Virus record (IMG/VR): IMGVR_UViG_3300021599_000028
Span: 1-24,639 of that record
Reading direction: 5' to 3' (one strand)
DNA: 24,639 nt
From: a virus
The notes below the pieces were generated by a model that saw nothing but the letters and a program-made list of their open reading frames with translations, was not told the origin of the DNA and did not search any database. Shown one piece after another: positions 12,833-18,735 of the stretch (within the stretch, counting starts at the first letter, position 1; the number at the start of each line of letters is the position of its first letter). Position numbers and translations under genes: made by a program.

Positions 12833-13034
12833 AATTTCTTCCCCAATGTATTTTATTCCATATTCTTTCATGTATGTAATATAATATAGTATTAGCTGTC
12901 ACTTGTACTATTGCTATTGATCCGGCAATTAAAAAACTGCCTAAAATTAAATAGGATATCACAAATGTACTAAAACTACCAGTTAGCCTCCAACTGATAG
13001 TCTTAGCAATACTACGGGATGTAGTTTCAATCAC
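12831..13034 (-). CDS. DUF2061 membrane protein
   Basis: The 67-aa protein matches DUF2061: an N-terminal SIAKTISWRLTGSFSTFVIS, a two-TM hairpin (about 19-35 and 38-54) and the closing YYIHERIWNKIHWGR. Function is unknown, but DUF2061 is sometimes joined to adenylylsulfate kinase in bacteria. Here it directly follows an APS-kinase-like gene, with GTG start overlapping the preceding stop (GTGA), so the association is kept in this phage. That makes a shared job in sulfate or nucleotide-derivative metabolism at the membrane plausible (inference). It is the last gene of the leftward unit and ends at the terminator. Confidence 0.85.
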   Translation of the reverse strand: MIETTSRSIAKTISWRLTGSFSTFVISYLILGSFLIAGSIAIVQVTANTILYYIHERIWNKIHWGRN

Positions 13035-13834
13035 TTATCTAAGCCTAACTCTTTACGAATTTTTGTAGCTGAAATGTCGGTTACAGATTCATCAAATGAC
13101 TCTTCACCACTAGTATAGCCTACGCCACGCCCCCATCCAATATGTACAATGTTAGGTACTACTTGGATTTCATATTGCCCTTGATATAAAGGGTCTAGAT
13201 CACGTTTGATAAATCCCTTAACCTTAGCAACTTCAAAAGGATTACTACCTTGCCACCCTTGCACATCACGTACCTGAATAATAACTTGTCCAGTTTTTGC
13301 CAGCAGCCTTTCAAACAATGCACGATGACCATCATGCCATGGTTGCCAACGACCTAACATTTGTACAGTAGGTTTCTTCCAATCAAATATTGGACGACGT
13401 CTGTTATCTATAATATGTGCGGCGATAAATTCGCCCCATTTTTCGCTGTTCTGTTCTGTAATACGGAAGTCGTAAACTTCAGGCTCTATGAACATGGCAT
13501 TAGTATCTGCATACCTCCCCTCACGGATAGTATCAACCCAGATAGTCCAGTCTGCTTTAAAGTTATTACGCATTTCGACTAATGGTGCAACAAAGTCACA
13601 AATAACATAATCATATTCTATCATACTATCTGCTAGTTCACGCATACGCAAACTTTGACGGATACGCCCTTCGTGACTAAAATCCCAGTCATTATACTTC
13701 TTACGCACATCATCTGCATTGAGCCAACCTACTTTTTTCTTTTCATTTTGTAAATGCTCTAGTACATGTTGTGCTAGATAAGTTTTGCCCGCACCTGGCA
13801 GACCCATAATTAAGATTCTAAGTTTTGCCCGCAC
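13031..13834 (-). CDS. APS-kinase-like P-loop kinase fused to nucleotidyltransferase, 5' end disrupted by duplication
   Basis: The N-terminal half is an adenylylsulfate-kinase-like P-loop kinase (GLPGAGKT, then WLNADDVRKKYNDWDFS as in CysC). The C-terminal half is a HIGH-type nucleotidyltransferase (LGRWQPWHDGH, C-terminal ISATKIRKEL). The substrate cannot be told. The natural start is almost certainly the ATG at 13868, one base after the dCMP deaminase stop and behind AGGAGA. From there, however, the frame runs MPKRILIMGLPGAGKT and then hits TAG at 13820, because a 40-bp tandem duplication shifts the frame. The given coordinates use the open frame from a GTG at 13834; an ATG at 13807 is also possible. 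Removing one repeat copy restores a continuous kinase. Confidence 0.8.
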   Translation of the reverse strand: MRAKLRILIMGLPGAGKTYLAQHVLEHLQNEKKKVGWLNADDVRKKYNDWDFSHEGRIRQSLRMRELADSMIEYDYVICDFVAPLVEMRNNFKADWTIWVDTIREGRYADTNAMFIEPEVYDFRITEQNSEKWGEFIAAHIIDNRRRPIFDWKKPTVQMLGRWQPWHDGHRALFERLLAKTGQVIIQVRDVQGWQGSNPFEVAKVKGFIKRDLDPLYQGQYEIQVVPNIVHIGWGRGVGYTSGEESFDESVTDISATKIRKELGLDK

Positions 13835-13859
13835 CTGGCAGACCCATAATTAAGATTCT
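13780..13859. repeat. Perfect 40-bp tandem duplication over the P-loop codons
   Basis: Bases 13780-13819 are repeated exactly at 13820-13859. Each copy encodes ILIMGLPGAGKT-type residues of the kinase. Forty is not a multiple of three, so the second copy breaks the reading frame and creates a TAG at 13820-13818. The perfect identity means the duplication is recent or is an assembly error. Confidence 0.95.
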
Positions 13860-13869
13860 TTTTGGCATG

Positions 13870-14385
13870 TTATTCTCCTATTTGTTTTACTTCAATCCCT
13901 GATTTTTCAAGGAATTCGATTCCGTCAGTACTGCGATAGTTTTCACCATAATACACACGACGAATACCTGACTGATGAATGAGCTTGGCACAGTGGATAC
14001 AAGGACTGTGAGTAACAAATAAGTCAGCCCCAAGACCACTGTCATTAGACTTCGCCAGTTTTGCAATAGCATTTGACTCTGCATGTAATACCTCATCCTT
14101 CGTGACTAACCGATATCTACGATTTGATTCTACTTCTTTATCATATTCTTCAAGAGGCCAACGCTCGTAAATCTCTTCTGGATCTAACCATCCACCAGCA
14201 TCACCACTCATGTAGTCTTTGTACTCGCACTCATTGTCCCATCCTACTGGCATACCATTATAGCCAATAGAGATAATTCTATCATCCTTAACTACAATAG
14301 CACCAACGTGTAATCTACGTGCAGGACTTAGTTCAGCAAAACGTTTTGCTGTGTCCATGTAGGCTTTAACGAACTTTTCCTTCAT
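13870..14385 (-). CDS. dCMP deaminase
   Basis: The 171-aa protein carries the zinc-deaminase motifs HAES (101-104, with catalytic Glu103) and SPCIHCAKL (Cys129, Cys132). As in T4 and ComEB-type dCMP deaminases, there is an insertion between the N-terminal strand block (HVGAIVVKDDRIISIGYNGM) and HAES. It converts dCMP to dUMP for thymidylate synthesis, raising dTTP in the infected cell. It follows the clamp-loader gene with an ATGA overlap and directly precedes the kinase/nucleotidyltransferase gene. Its expression from the leftward replication unit together with gp44 fits a nucleotide-supply role. Confidence 0.93.
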   Translation of the reverse strand: MKEKFVKAYMDTAKRFAELSPARRLHVGAIVVKDDRIISIGYNGMPVGWDNECEYKDYMSGDAGGWLDPEEIYERWPLEEYDKEVESNRRYRLVTKDEVLHAESNAIAKLAKSNDSGLGADLFVTHSPCIHCAKLIHQSGIRRVYYGENYRSTDGIEFLEKSGIEVKQIGE

Positions 14386-15296
14386 AAGTGACTTAGTCTA
14401 ATTAATGTGGCTGCAAGGTTAATCTCAGGGTCGCTTACTAATGTATGATCCACTAGTCCTTGTTTAATAATGAGAATAGCTTTCTCCTGTACAGCTTCTT
14501 CACCGAATATATTTACATTATCGTAGAGCCAGCGATATATTTCTTCCATTTCCTCTGGACGAGCTTGTCCGCAAACTAGCTTACGTGCTTCTGCAATCTT
14601 ACCTTTCTTAAACAGTTCAACCATTTCAATCTTATAGTCAGCCTCACCAGTGTCGCCTTTTTCGGGCGTATGTAGCTTGCCTTCTAAACTGTTCATCTGC
14701 ACAGTATTAATACACTTACGCAAGTCTGGATAAGTTGCTTTAACAAACGTGTCAAGTGTGTCAAGATCAAACTCTACGTTCTCTTCAACGAGAATAGTAG
14801 CAACACGAGCAGTAAATTCAGTAACGTCAACTCGCTCAATGTGGAAGCCTTGACAACGACTGTGGAGAGCAGGGATAATCCTATTAGGATAGTTACAAGT
14901 AAGAATAAAACGAGCGGTCGTATGGTATTCCTCCATGACTCCACGTAGTGCAGCCTGTGCGTTAGGTGATAAGTAATCTGCTTCATCTAGTAATACTACC
15001 TTAAAGTCTCCAAATGGAATCATTTGTACAAAATTTACAATCTTATCACGCACATCTTCTACGGAGTTAGTACGTGACGCATTGATTTCTAGAATGTCTA
15101 AGTCTTGAATTTCAAGTTCATTAAACAAGATCTTAGCCAGTGTTGTTTTACCAATGCCTGCATTACCACTAAACAGCAGGTGAGGAATAGTGCCTTGCTT
15201 GATCCAGCTTTGTACTTGCTCTTTCTGATGATTATCGCGGAACACATAACCGTCAATGGTTGCAGGACGGTATTTTTCAACCCATAGTTCTTTCAT
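14382..15296 (-). CDS. 44: Sliding-clamp loader ATPase, T4 gp44-like
   Basis: The 304-aa AAA+ protein opens MKELWVEKYRPATIDGYV, as in RFC/gp44 subunits, with Walker A GNAGIGKT (44-51), Walker B VVLLDEAD (100-107) and the clamp-loader SRC motif at 146-148. T4 gp44 is 319 aa and forms four of the five subunits that load the gp45 clamp for the replicative polymerase. The small partner gp62 and the clamp gp45 are not in the window. Its start overlaps the stop of the 78-aa gene and its stop overlaps the dCMP deaminase start, so replication and nucleotide genes are translationally linked. Confidence 0.95.
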   Translation of the reverse strand: MKELWVEKYRPATIDGYVFRDNHQKEQVQSWIKQGTIPHLLFSGNAGIGKTTLAKILFNELEIQDLDILEINASRTNSVEDVRDKIVNFVQMIPFGDFKVVLLDEADYLSPNAQAALRGVMEEYHTTARFILTCNYPNRIIPALHSRCQGFHIERVDVTEFTARVATILVEENVEFDLDTLDTFVKATYPDLRKCINTVQMNSLEGKLHTPEKGDTGEADYKIEMVELFKKGKIAEARKLVCGQARPEEMEEIYRWLYDNVNIFGEEAVQEKAILIIKQGLVDHTLVSDPEINLAATLIRLSHL

Positions 15297-15529
15297 AGTT
15301 TAGTTCCAAAGTGTTCGTTAACGCATTTAATAACTTCTTGTATTACACACCTTGCCTTATCTAGGTCATACGTAGTGTATGTACATCTGTTATAGGTTTT
15401 TTGATCATTCATAACATTAAAAATATCTTTAATAATGAGTTCTGCAAACTTTTCATATTCTGTGTCTTTAGGCATTGTAACAAATTTTACGCCTGCCTGT
15501 TCTAATAGTTCTCTAATTCTTTCCGTCAT
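15293..15529 (-). CDS. Small conserved phage protein (78 aa), unknown function
   Basis: The product opens MTERIRELLEQAGVKFVTMP and contains YEKFAELIIKDIFNVMN; it is helical and soluble. I recognise the MTERIxELxEQAG…EKFAELI pattern from short proteins that recur in T4-like phages of aquatic bacteria, but no role is known. It overlaps the genes on both sides by four bases and has AGGAAAAA before its ATG. Its place directly before gp44 may mean it acts with the replication complex, or it may simply share the transcript. It is far too short to be the missing gp62. Confidence 0.7.
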   Translation of the reverse strand: MTERIRELLEQAGVKFVTMPKDTEYEKFAELIIKDIFNVMNDQKTYNRCTYTTYDLDKARCVIQEVIKCVNEHFGTKL

Positions 15530-15744
15530 ACAATTTTTCCTAATCCTAACCAGATTAGTTGATCTAATTCTTGTTGATAATCTTGTCTCAATCTACGTTT
15601 CTCATAGATTGCTTGTAGAACTTCTGTTCCGTTACCATAGTCCACAGTACCAGTACCTCTACGTTCTAGTTCTTCAATTAGCTCGTCAGTATCAAAATCT
15701 TCTAAATCAACTTCAACTTCAACTTCTTTATATACCAATCCCAT
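15526..15744 (-). CDS. Small acidic phage protein (72 aa), unknown function
   Basis: The product opens MGLVYKEVEVEVDLEDFDTD and continues ELIEELERRG, strongly acidic, with a basic/helical second half (YEKRRLRQDYQQELDQLIWL). The VEVEVDLEDFDTDELIEELE block seems conserved in phages; I know no function. Its ATG shares bases with the stop of the 55-aa gene (TAATG) and its stop overlaps the next start (ATGA). The acidic N-terminus could mimic nucleic acid, but nothing in the sequence shows this. It belongs to the leftward unit led by the TagD-like gene. Confidence 0.7.
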   Translation of the reverse strand: MGLVYKEVEVEVDLEDFDTDELIEELERRGTGTVDYGNGTEVLQAIYEKRRLRQDYQQELDQLIWLGLGKIV

Positions 15745-15911
15745 TATACTAACTCCTCAACAATGCCTAATACTTCTGCTATAATAATCAATGCACCGCA
15801 CACAACGAATGAGCCCATAATAAGAGAGGCACCTGCGGCAATGCGTACAGCACTTTTTACAATGCTGACATAAAAATGACCTTTGCTTGTATCTTTAGGT
15901 TGTATTTCCAT
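15744..15911 (-). CDS. 55-aa single-pass membrane protein
   Basis: A short frame with ATG at 15911 behind AAAGGA encodes MEIQPKDTSKGHFYVSIVKS, then one long hydrophobic helix (about 23-48) and an acidic end (EVLGIVEELV). It overlaps the TagD-like gene by 17 bases in another frame and ends TAATG on the start of the 72-aa gene. That tight packing and the clean membrane topology support a real gene. I recall similar KPKDTSKGHFYVS-type peptides in aquatic phages. Without it, 15745-15894 would be an unexplained gap in an otherwise gapless unit. Function unknown; location in the inner membrane is expected. Confidence 0.75.
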   Translation of the reverse strand: MEIQPKDTSKGHFYVSIVKSAVRIAAGASLIMGSFVVCGALIIIAEVLGIVEELV

Positions 15912-16317
15912 TTTTAATCCTTTCTGCGTCGACTACACGTTGACGTAATTCTGTTGTTGAAAAGCCGTGTTTCCTATGATTGTAATACACTTGCATATCT
16001 AAGTGCTCACCTGTAAATGACTTAGTCATATACTCTTGTCCTAGTATTCTAACATTAATAGGATAAGAAAGCAAGATGTTTAGTAAATCTTCTTCAGTGG
16101 CATACACTAGTATTTCATCAATGTATTTGCAGGCTTTGAGCTGTTCGTATCTTTCAAATACACCTTGAACTGGCTTGTTTTTTTCAGGACGATCTATAGT
16201 TGGATCTGTTTGTAGGCCGACTATCAAATGGTCGCATTGTGTTCGTGCTTCTTTGAGCATCATAATATGACCTGCGTGGAACAAGTCAAAAGTTGAGCAA
16301 GTAAATCCTATTTTCAT
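15895..16317 (-). CDS. TagD-like cytidylyltransferase-family nucleotidyltransferase
   Basis: The 140-aa single-domain protein is of the length of glycerol-3-phosphate cytidylyltransferase (TagD) and has the family motifs GFTCSTFDLFHAGH (HAGH at 14-17), a central RYEQLKACKYIDEIL block and a C-terminal HGFSTTELRQRV. TagD makes CDP-glycerol; related enzymes activate other sugar or alcohol phosphates, so the substrate is uncertain. It is the third HIGH-type nucleotidyltransferase in the window. The ATG follows a consensus TATAAT by six bases and lacks a Shine-Dalgarno sequence, so it probably leads a leaderless transcript that continues through gp44 to DUF2061. Confidence 0.85.
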   Translation of the reverse strand: MKIGFTCSTFDLFHAGHIMMLKEARTQCDHLIVGLQTDPTIDRPEKNKPVQGVFERYEQLKACKYIDEILVYATEEDLLNILLSYPINVRILGQEYMTKSFTGEHLDMQVYYNHRKHGFSTTELRQRVVDAERIKNGNTT

Positions 16318-16352
16318 TCTTTTATTATAGAGAAAAAGAAAGGGTCTGTCAA
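16318..16352 (-). promoter_or_regulatory. Consensus sigma-70 promoter of the gp44 unit (leaderless)
   Basis: The minus strand has TTGACA (16352-16347), a 17-base spacer and TATAAT (16329-16324), then AAAAGA and ATG. All twelve consensus bases match and the first transcribed base should fall at or next to the ATG at 16317. The -35 box occupies the loop and top stem pair of the MazG terminator hairpin. Confidence 0.85.
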
Positions 16353-16360
16353 GACCCTTT
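16331..16360 (-). terminator. Intrinsic terminator after mazG
   Basis: AAAGGGTCT (16339-16347) pairs with AGACCCTTT (16352-16360) in a nine-pair stem with a four-base loop, followed on the minus strand by CTTTTTCTC. It begins four bases after the mazG stop. The loop sequence doubles as the -35 box of the next promoter. Confidence 0.85.
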
Positions 16361-16363
16361 GAG

Positions 16364-16732
16364 TTACTTGCTCACAAAAGGAGCCAACTCCGGCGGCACC
16401 CACCCTACGGGTTTCAATACCTTACCGTCCTCACGTTTACGAACCTTGCCAGTCTCTTTATCAATCTTGGCTAGGTTAGTACCAATGACTTCTCGCCAAC
16501 CGCCTTCACCATCAAAGCCCCCGCTGTGTATTGCACCAATGGTTACTACGATGAAGTCTAACAGTGCATCTAACTGCTCTACACGGTCTTCCATTAACAG
16601 TGCAGCTTTAAGCTCTTTCCATTCTTCGTCCATGAGTGACAAATACAGTTTGTACTGTTCTGCATTTAGTTCGCCAACAGTTTGATCGCTAGCTTTCATG
16701 AATTTTTCTTGATCACGAAATGGATTTGTCAT
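16364..16732 (-). CDS. mazG: MazG-like nucleotide pyrophosphohydrolase
   Basis: The 122-aa all-alpha protein has the MazG-type metal-binding pattern: DEEWKEL (Glu36, Glu37, Glu40) and, on the next helix, EQLDALLDFIVV (Glu52, Asp55, Asp59). The C-terminal part (NLAKIDKETGKVRKREDGKV, GWVPPEL) is usual for phage MazG-like proteins. Such enzymes hydrolyse NTPs or dNTPs to monophosphates. In phages they may clean up the nucleotide pool or alter alarmone signalling; which applies here cannot be told. It overlaps the GroES-like gene by one base and is the last gene before the terminator. Confidence 0.85.
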   Translation of the reverse strand: MTNPFRDQEKFMKASDQTVGELNAEQYKLYLSLMDEEWKELKAALLMEDRVEQLDALLDFIVVTIGAIHSGGFDGEGGWREVIGTNLAKIDKETGKVRKREDGKVLKPVGWVPPELAPFVSK

Positions 16733-17169
16733 TATTCTTGTCCAATAAGTATTTCTTCTGGTGGAGTTTCATCAGAAACTAGTAACATTTCCTTAATGTC
16801 AACTTTTCTAATAATTTTCTCCCCAGTTGCATCTTCAATTTTAATTCCCCTAGTCCATCGACCGTGTGATACTAAAATCCATTGCCCGACTGTTACATCT
16901 TTTTGTTTTGGACCAACTGCATATATTTTACCCCATCGTGGATGTATACCGTGTATTTTACCATTATCACTTTGAACAATAATGCCGCCTGAGGATTTTT
17001 GCTCGCCAAAGCTCATATCATACACAAATACTGCATCGTGCAAGGGTCTAAAAGTAGTAAATTTTATAGAATGAATATTTATACTTACGTTTCTTATAAA
17101 ATCGCCTTGCTGATGTTTATGAACACCCATGAGTGTTGCAGATTCATCATCAGATAGTAGTAATCCCAT
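16732..17169 (-). CDS. GroES-like co-chaperonin (functional counterpart of T4 gp31)
   Basis: The 145-aa protein contains a Cpn10 fold from about residue 40: FRPLHDAVFVYD, then a mobile loop GEQKSSGGIIVQSD with the hydrophobic tripeptide IIV (63-65) at the GroEL-contact position. WGKIYAVGPKQKDVTVGQWI and a KVDIKEMLLVSDE end follow. It is longer than GroES (about 97 aa), with an extra N-terminus of about 39 residues and an insertion after the loop. T4 gp31 replaces GroES so that host GroEL can fold the major capsid protein gp23; this protein probably does likewise. AGGAAA precedes the ATG. It lies between a small conserved gene and mazG in an early-type unit. Confidence 0.85.
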   Translation of the reverse strand: MGLLLSDDESATLMGVHKHQQGDFIRNVSINIHSIKFTTFRPLHDAVFVYDMSFGEQKSSGGIIVQSDNGKIHGIHPRWGKIYAVGPKQKDVTVGQWILVSHGRWTRGIKIEDATGEKIIRKVDIKEMLLVSDETPPEEILIGQE

Positions 17170-17172
17170 ATT

Positions 17173-17391
17173 TTATTTCCTAAGTTCAGAACTATCTGTA
17201 TGATACTCAGTACTTGATTCTTCACGCTTGCGGATGATTTTGCCATTGGCTCCTAATTCGTCGCCACGAGCATTCATCTTTGCATTGCCTACTGCTACAG
17301 TAGTTTCATTGCGAATACGCATTTTATCAATATCAATTTCTTTGCCCTGCATACTTCTGTATACTTTACGAGCTGCTTCTTTCATTGCCAT
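17173..17391 (-). CDS. Small conserved T4-like phage protein (72 aa), unknown function
   Basis: The product opens MAMKEAARKVYRSMQGKEID and carries VAVGNAKMNARGDELGANGK followed by KIIRKREE. I recognise the MKEAARKVYxSMQGK and VGNxxxNARGDELGxxGKI blocks from short proteins of T4-like cyanophages and other aquatic phages. Function is unknown. AAGGAG lies eight bases before the ATG. A TATAAT sits 16 bases upstream without a recognisable -35, so an additional promoter is possible but weak. It is immediately followed by the GroES-like gene, which suggests joint expression. Confidence 0.75.
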   Translation of the reverse strand: MAMKEAARKVYRSMQGKEIDIDKMRIRNETTVAVGNAKMNARGDELGANGKIIRKREESSTEYHTDSSELRK

Positions 17392-17419
17392 AATAATCTC
17401 CTTACGATTATATTAATAC

Positions 17420-17917
17420 TTATCTCAAGAATTCACGCCAGTCTAAATTATATTTTATACTGTCAATTTTATGTACCCCTAGTAAGTATAACACATAACT
17501 GGCTACACTACTACCCCTTCCTACACCCCAGACTACATTATTAGCTCTAAGTGTATCTACAATGTACTTTAAAACAAACAATAAATCCAACATTCCGTGT
17601 TCAATAAATGCTTCGAGTTCTTCACTTACACGATCAGTTTCTTCTTTAGTGTTACAACATCCATACAGATATTCTACTAAGTTTGGGCAGTAATCTTTAG
17701 GTATAAACCAACTAGACTGATTAGCTTCGTCAAAAAACTTTTGATCTTCATACGGATCTACTTGCTTAGGACTAATTCCTAAATTTTTAAACAGTGCTCG
17801 AACCTCGTCTGTTGGCTCTGCAAAAATTTGATCAAAATAATCTAACTGCCCTTTATAGAGCATGTTAAAAATATCGTGTTCTTGAAATATTGGATTACCG
17901 AATTTGTCTGATAGCAT
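17420..17917 (-). CDS. Stand-alone fragment of DNA polymerase III alpha (DnaE) palm region
   Basis: The 165-aa protein ends with VVWGVGRGSSVASYVLYLLG followed by VHKIDSIKYNLDWREFLR. This corresponds to the bacterial DnaE motif GPGRGSGAGSLVAYALGITD and the following YDLLFERFLN at the start of the polymerase palm. In DnaE the catalytic aspartates come directly after this block, and here the protein stops first, so it cannot polymerise. The part before (WFIPKDYCPNLVEYLYGCC) also resembles the DnaE stretch preceding the motif. Similar short DnaE-like proteins seem to recur in T4-like aquatic phages. It may bind nucleotides, DNA or the host replisome (inference). The ATG follows a TTGACA/TAAAAT promoter by six bases, without Shine-Dalgarno. 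Confidence 0.75.
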   Translation of the reverse strand: MLSDKFGNPIFQEHDIFNMLYKGQLDYFDQIFAEPTDEVRALFKNLGISPKQVDPYEDQKFFDEANQSSWFIPKDYCPNLVEYLYGCCNTKEETDRVSEELEAFIEHGMLDLLFVLKYIVDTLRANNVVWGVGRGSSVASYVLYLLGVHKIDSIKYNLDWREFLR

Positions 17918-17952
17918 TTAGCTATTTTACTTGACATTAATTAATTTGTCAA
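17918..17952 (-). promoter_or_regulatory. Near-consensus sigma-70 promoter of the DnaE-fragment/GroES/mazG unit (leaderless)
   Basis: The minus strand has TTGACA (17952-17947), a 17-base spacer and TAAAAT (17929-17924), then AGCTAA and ATG; 11 of 12 consensus bases match. The spacing to the ATG at 17917 is the same six bases as at the other two promoters. The promoter overlaps the last codons and the stop of the 75-aa gene. Confidence 0.75.
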
Positions 17953-18154
17953 GCTCAGGACTCTTCGTTTGGTGTTGTTGCCAAGTTTTTGCTTGCCTAG
18001 ATCTTAACTCCTCGCGGTATAGATCCAAAAACATTGTTATTTGAGTTTGTACCCAAGGATTAGACGCCTGCCAATATTTCTTGCTAAGATCTTGAATTCG
18101 AGATTCAATTTCAGCATCTTTCAGCTTGCTATAATCTTCTGCTAGCGGATGCAT
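17927..18154 (-). CDS. Small conserved phage protein (75 aa), unknown function
   Basis: The product opens MHPLAEDYSKLKDAEIESRI and contains KKYWQASNPWVQTQITMFLD then LYREELRSRQAKTWQQ; it is helical and charged. I recognise the pattern MHPLxxDYSxLxDxEIESKI…YWxASNPxxxxQI…YREELxxRxAK from aquatic T4-like phages, where it usually lies near virion genes; function is unknown. Its ATG shares bases with the stop of the preceding virion gene (TAATG), so it belongs to the virion transcript. No terminator is visible after it; the next promoter overlaps its 3' end. Confidence 0.7.
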   Translation of the reverse strand: MHPLAEDYSKLKDAEIESRIQDLSKKYWQASNPWVQTQITMFLDLYREELRSRQAKTWQQHQTKSPELDKLINVK

Positions 18155-18735
18155 TAGGCAAATACTCCGACATACTTAACATATACAGTATTTCCACCGT
18201 TAACTGTCCACGCATCAAAAACATGACGATGAGCAGTGTTAGTTGACAATGCTAAAGGAAAAGTAGCACCATTAACGATTACAGTTCCGGAAGTTGTTGC
18301 AAATGTTACTGTACGTGCAGACCCATCACTACGTACATCAACTCTTACTTTGGCAAATCTATCGCTAGCCGGCCATTGTGAAAATGTTAATGTTACTGCG
18401 TTAGTGTTTAATTGATACACAAAGTATTCTGCTTCTCTAGTATCAATTGTGTAACTAGCAGTTGTTCCTATTGTGTATACTGTACCTAATAATCTATTAG
18501 TGACTGCATTATTGATTAATTTATCGTTAAAATCGCTACCATCAACACCTCCAACAGTTACACCTGTTAGTTCTAAACCTTCTGTATTAGCTTGTAAGGC
18601 TGTGATTTCGCTGGCAGCAGTTGCTAGTCCAGTTTTAATGTAATCAAAATTATCTCTAAATCCTTGACTATTATTGTCTTGCCCTGCTACAGGGAATGCT
18701 GCATCAATAGCAGTTGAATTAATTGCGCTTGTCAT
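18154..18735 (-). CDS. Virion structural protein, probably tail or fibre associated
   Basis: The 193-aa protein opens MTSAINSTAIDAAFPVAGQD and NSQGFRDNFDYIKTGL, an N-terminal signature I know from virion proteins of T4-like cyanophages and relatives. A short coiled-coil region (ATAASEITALQANTEGL) may mediate trimer formation, and the C-terminal part (about 85-193) is beta-rich and ends with VYVKYVGVFA. The architecture suggests attachment by the N-terminus and an exposed beta domain, as in short fibre or baseplate-edge proteins; the exact place is not known. The ATG overlaps the stop of the 983-aa gene by four bases (ATGA). A GATAAATA motif lies 34 bases upstream. Confidence 0.8.
   Translation of the reverse strand: MTSAINSTAIDAAFPVAGQDNNSQGFRDNFDYIKTGLATAASEITALQANTEGLELTGVTVGGVDGSDFNDKLINNAVTNRLLGTVYTIGTTASYTIDTREAEYFVYQLNTNAVTLTFSQWPASDRFAKVRVDVRSDGSARTVTFATTSGTVIVNGATFPLALSTNTAHRHVFDAWTVNGGNTVYVKYVGVFA

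Noticed and set aside
17076-17083. Exact T4 late motif TATAAATA on the minus strand
   Set aside because: It lies inside the GroES-like gene about 340 bases before the next start; an internal promoter there is unlikely and chance is enough in AT-rich DNA.
17407-17412. TATAAT upstream of the 72-aa gene at 17391
   Set aside because: No recognisable -35 at 16-18 bases and a normal ribosome-binding site is present; treated as a chance match, though a weak promoter is possible.
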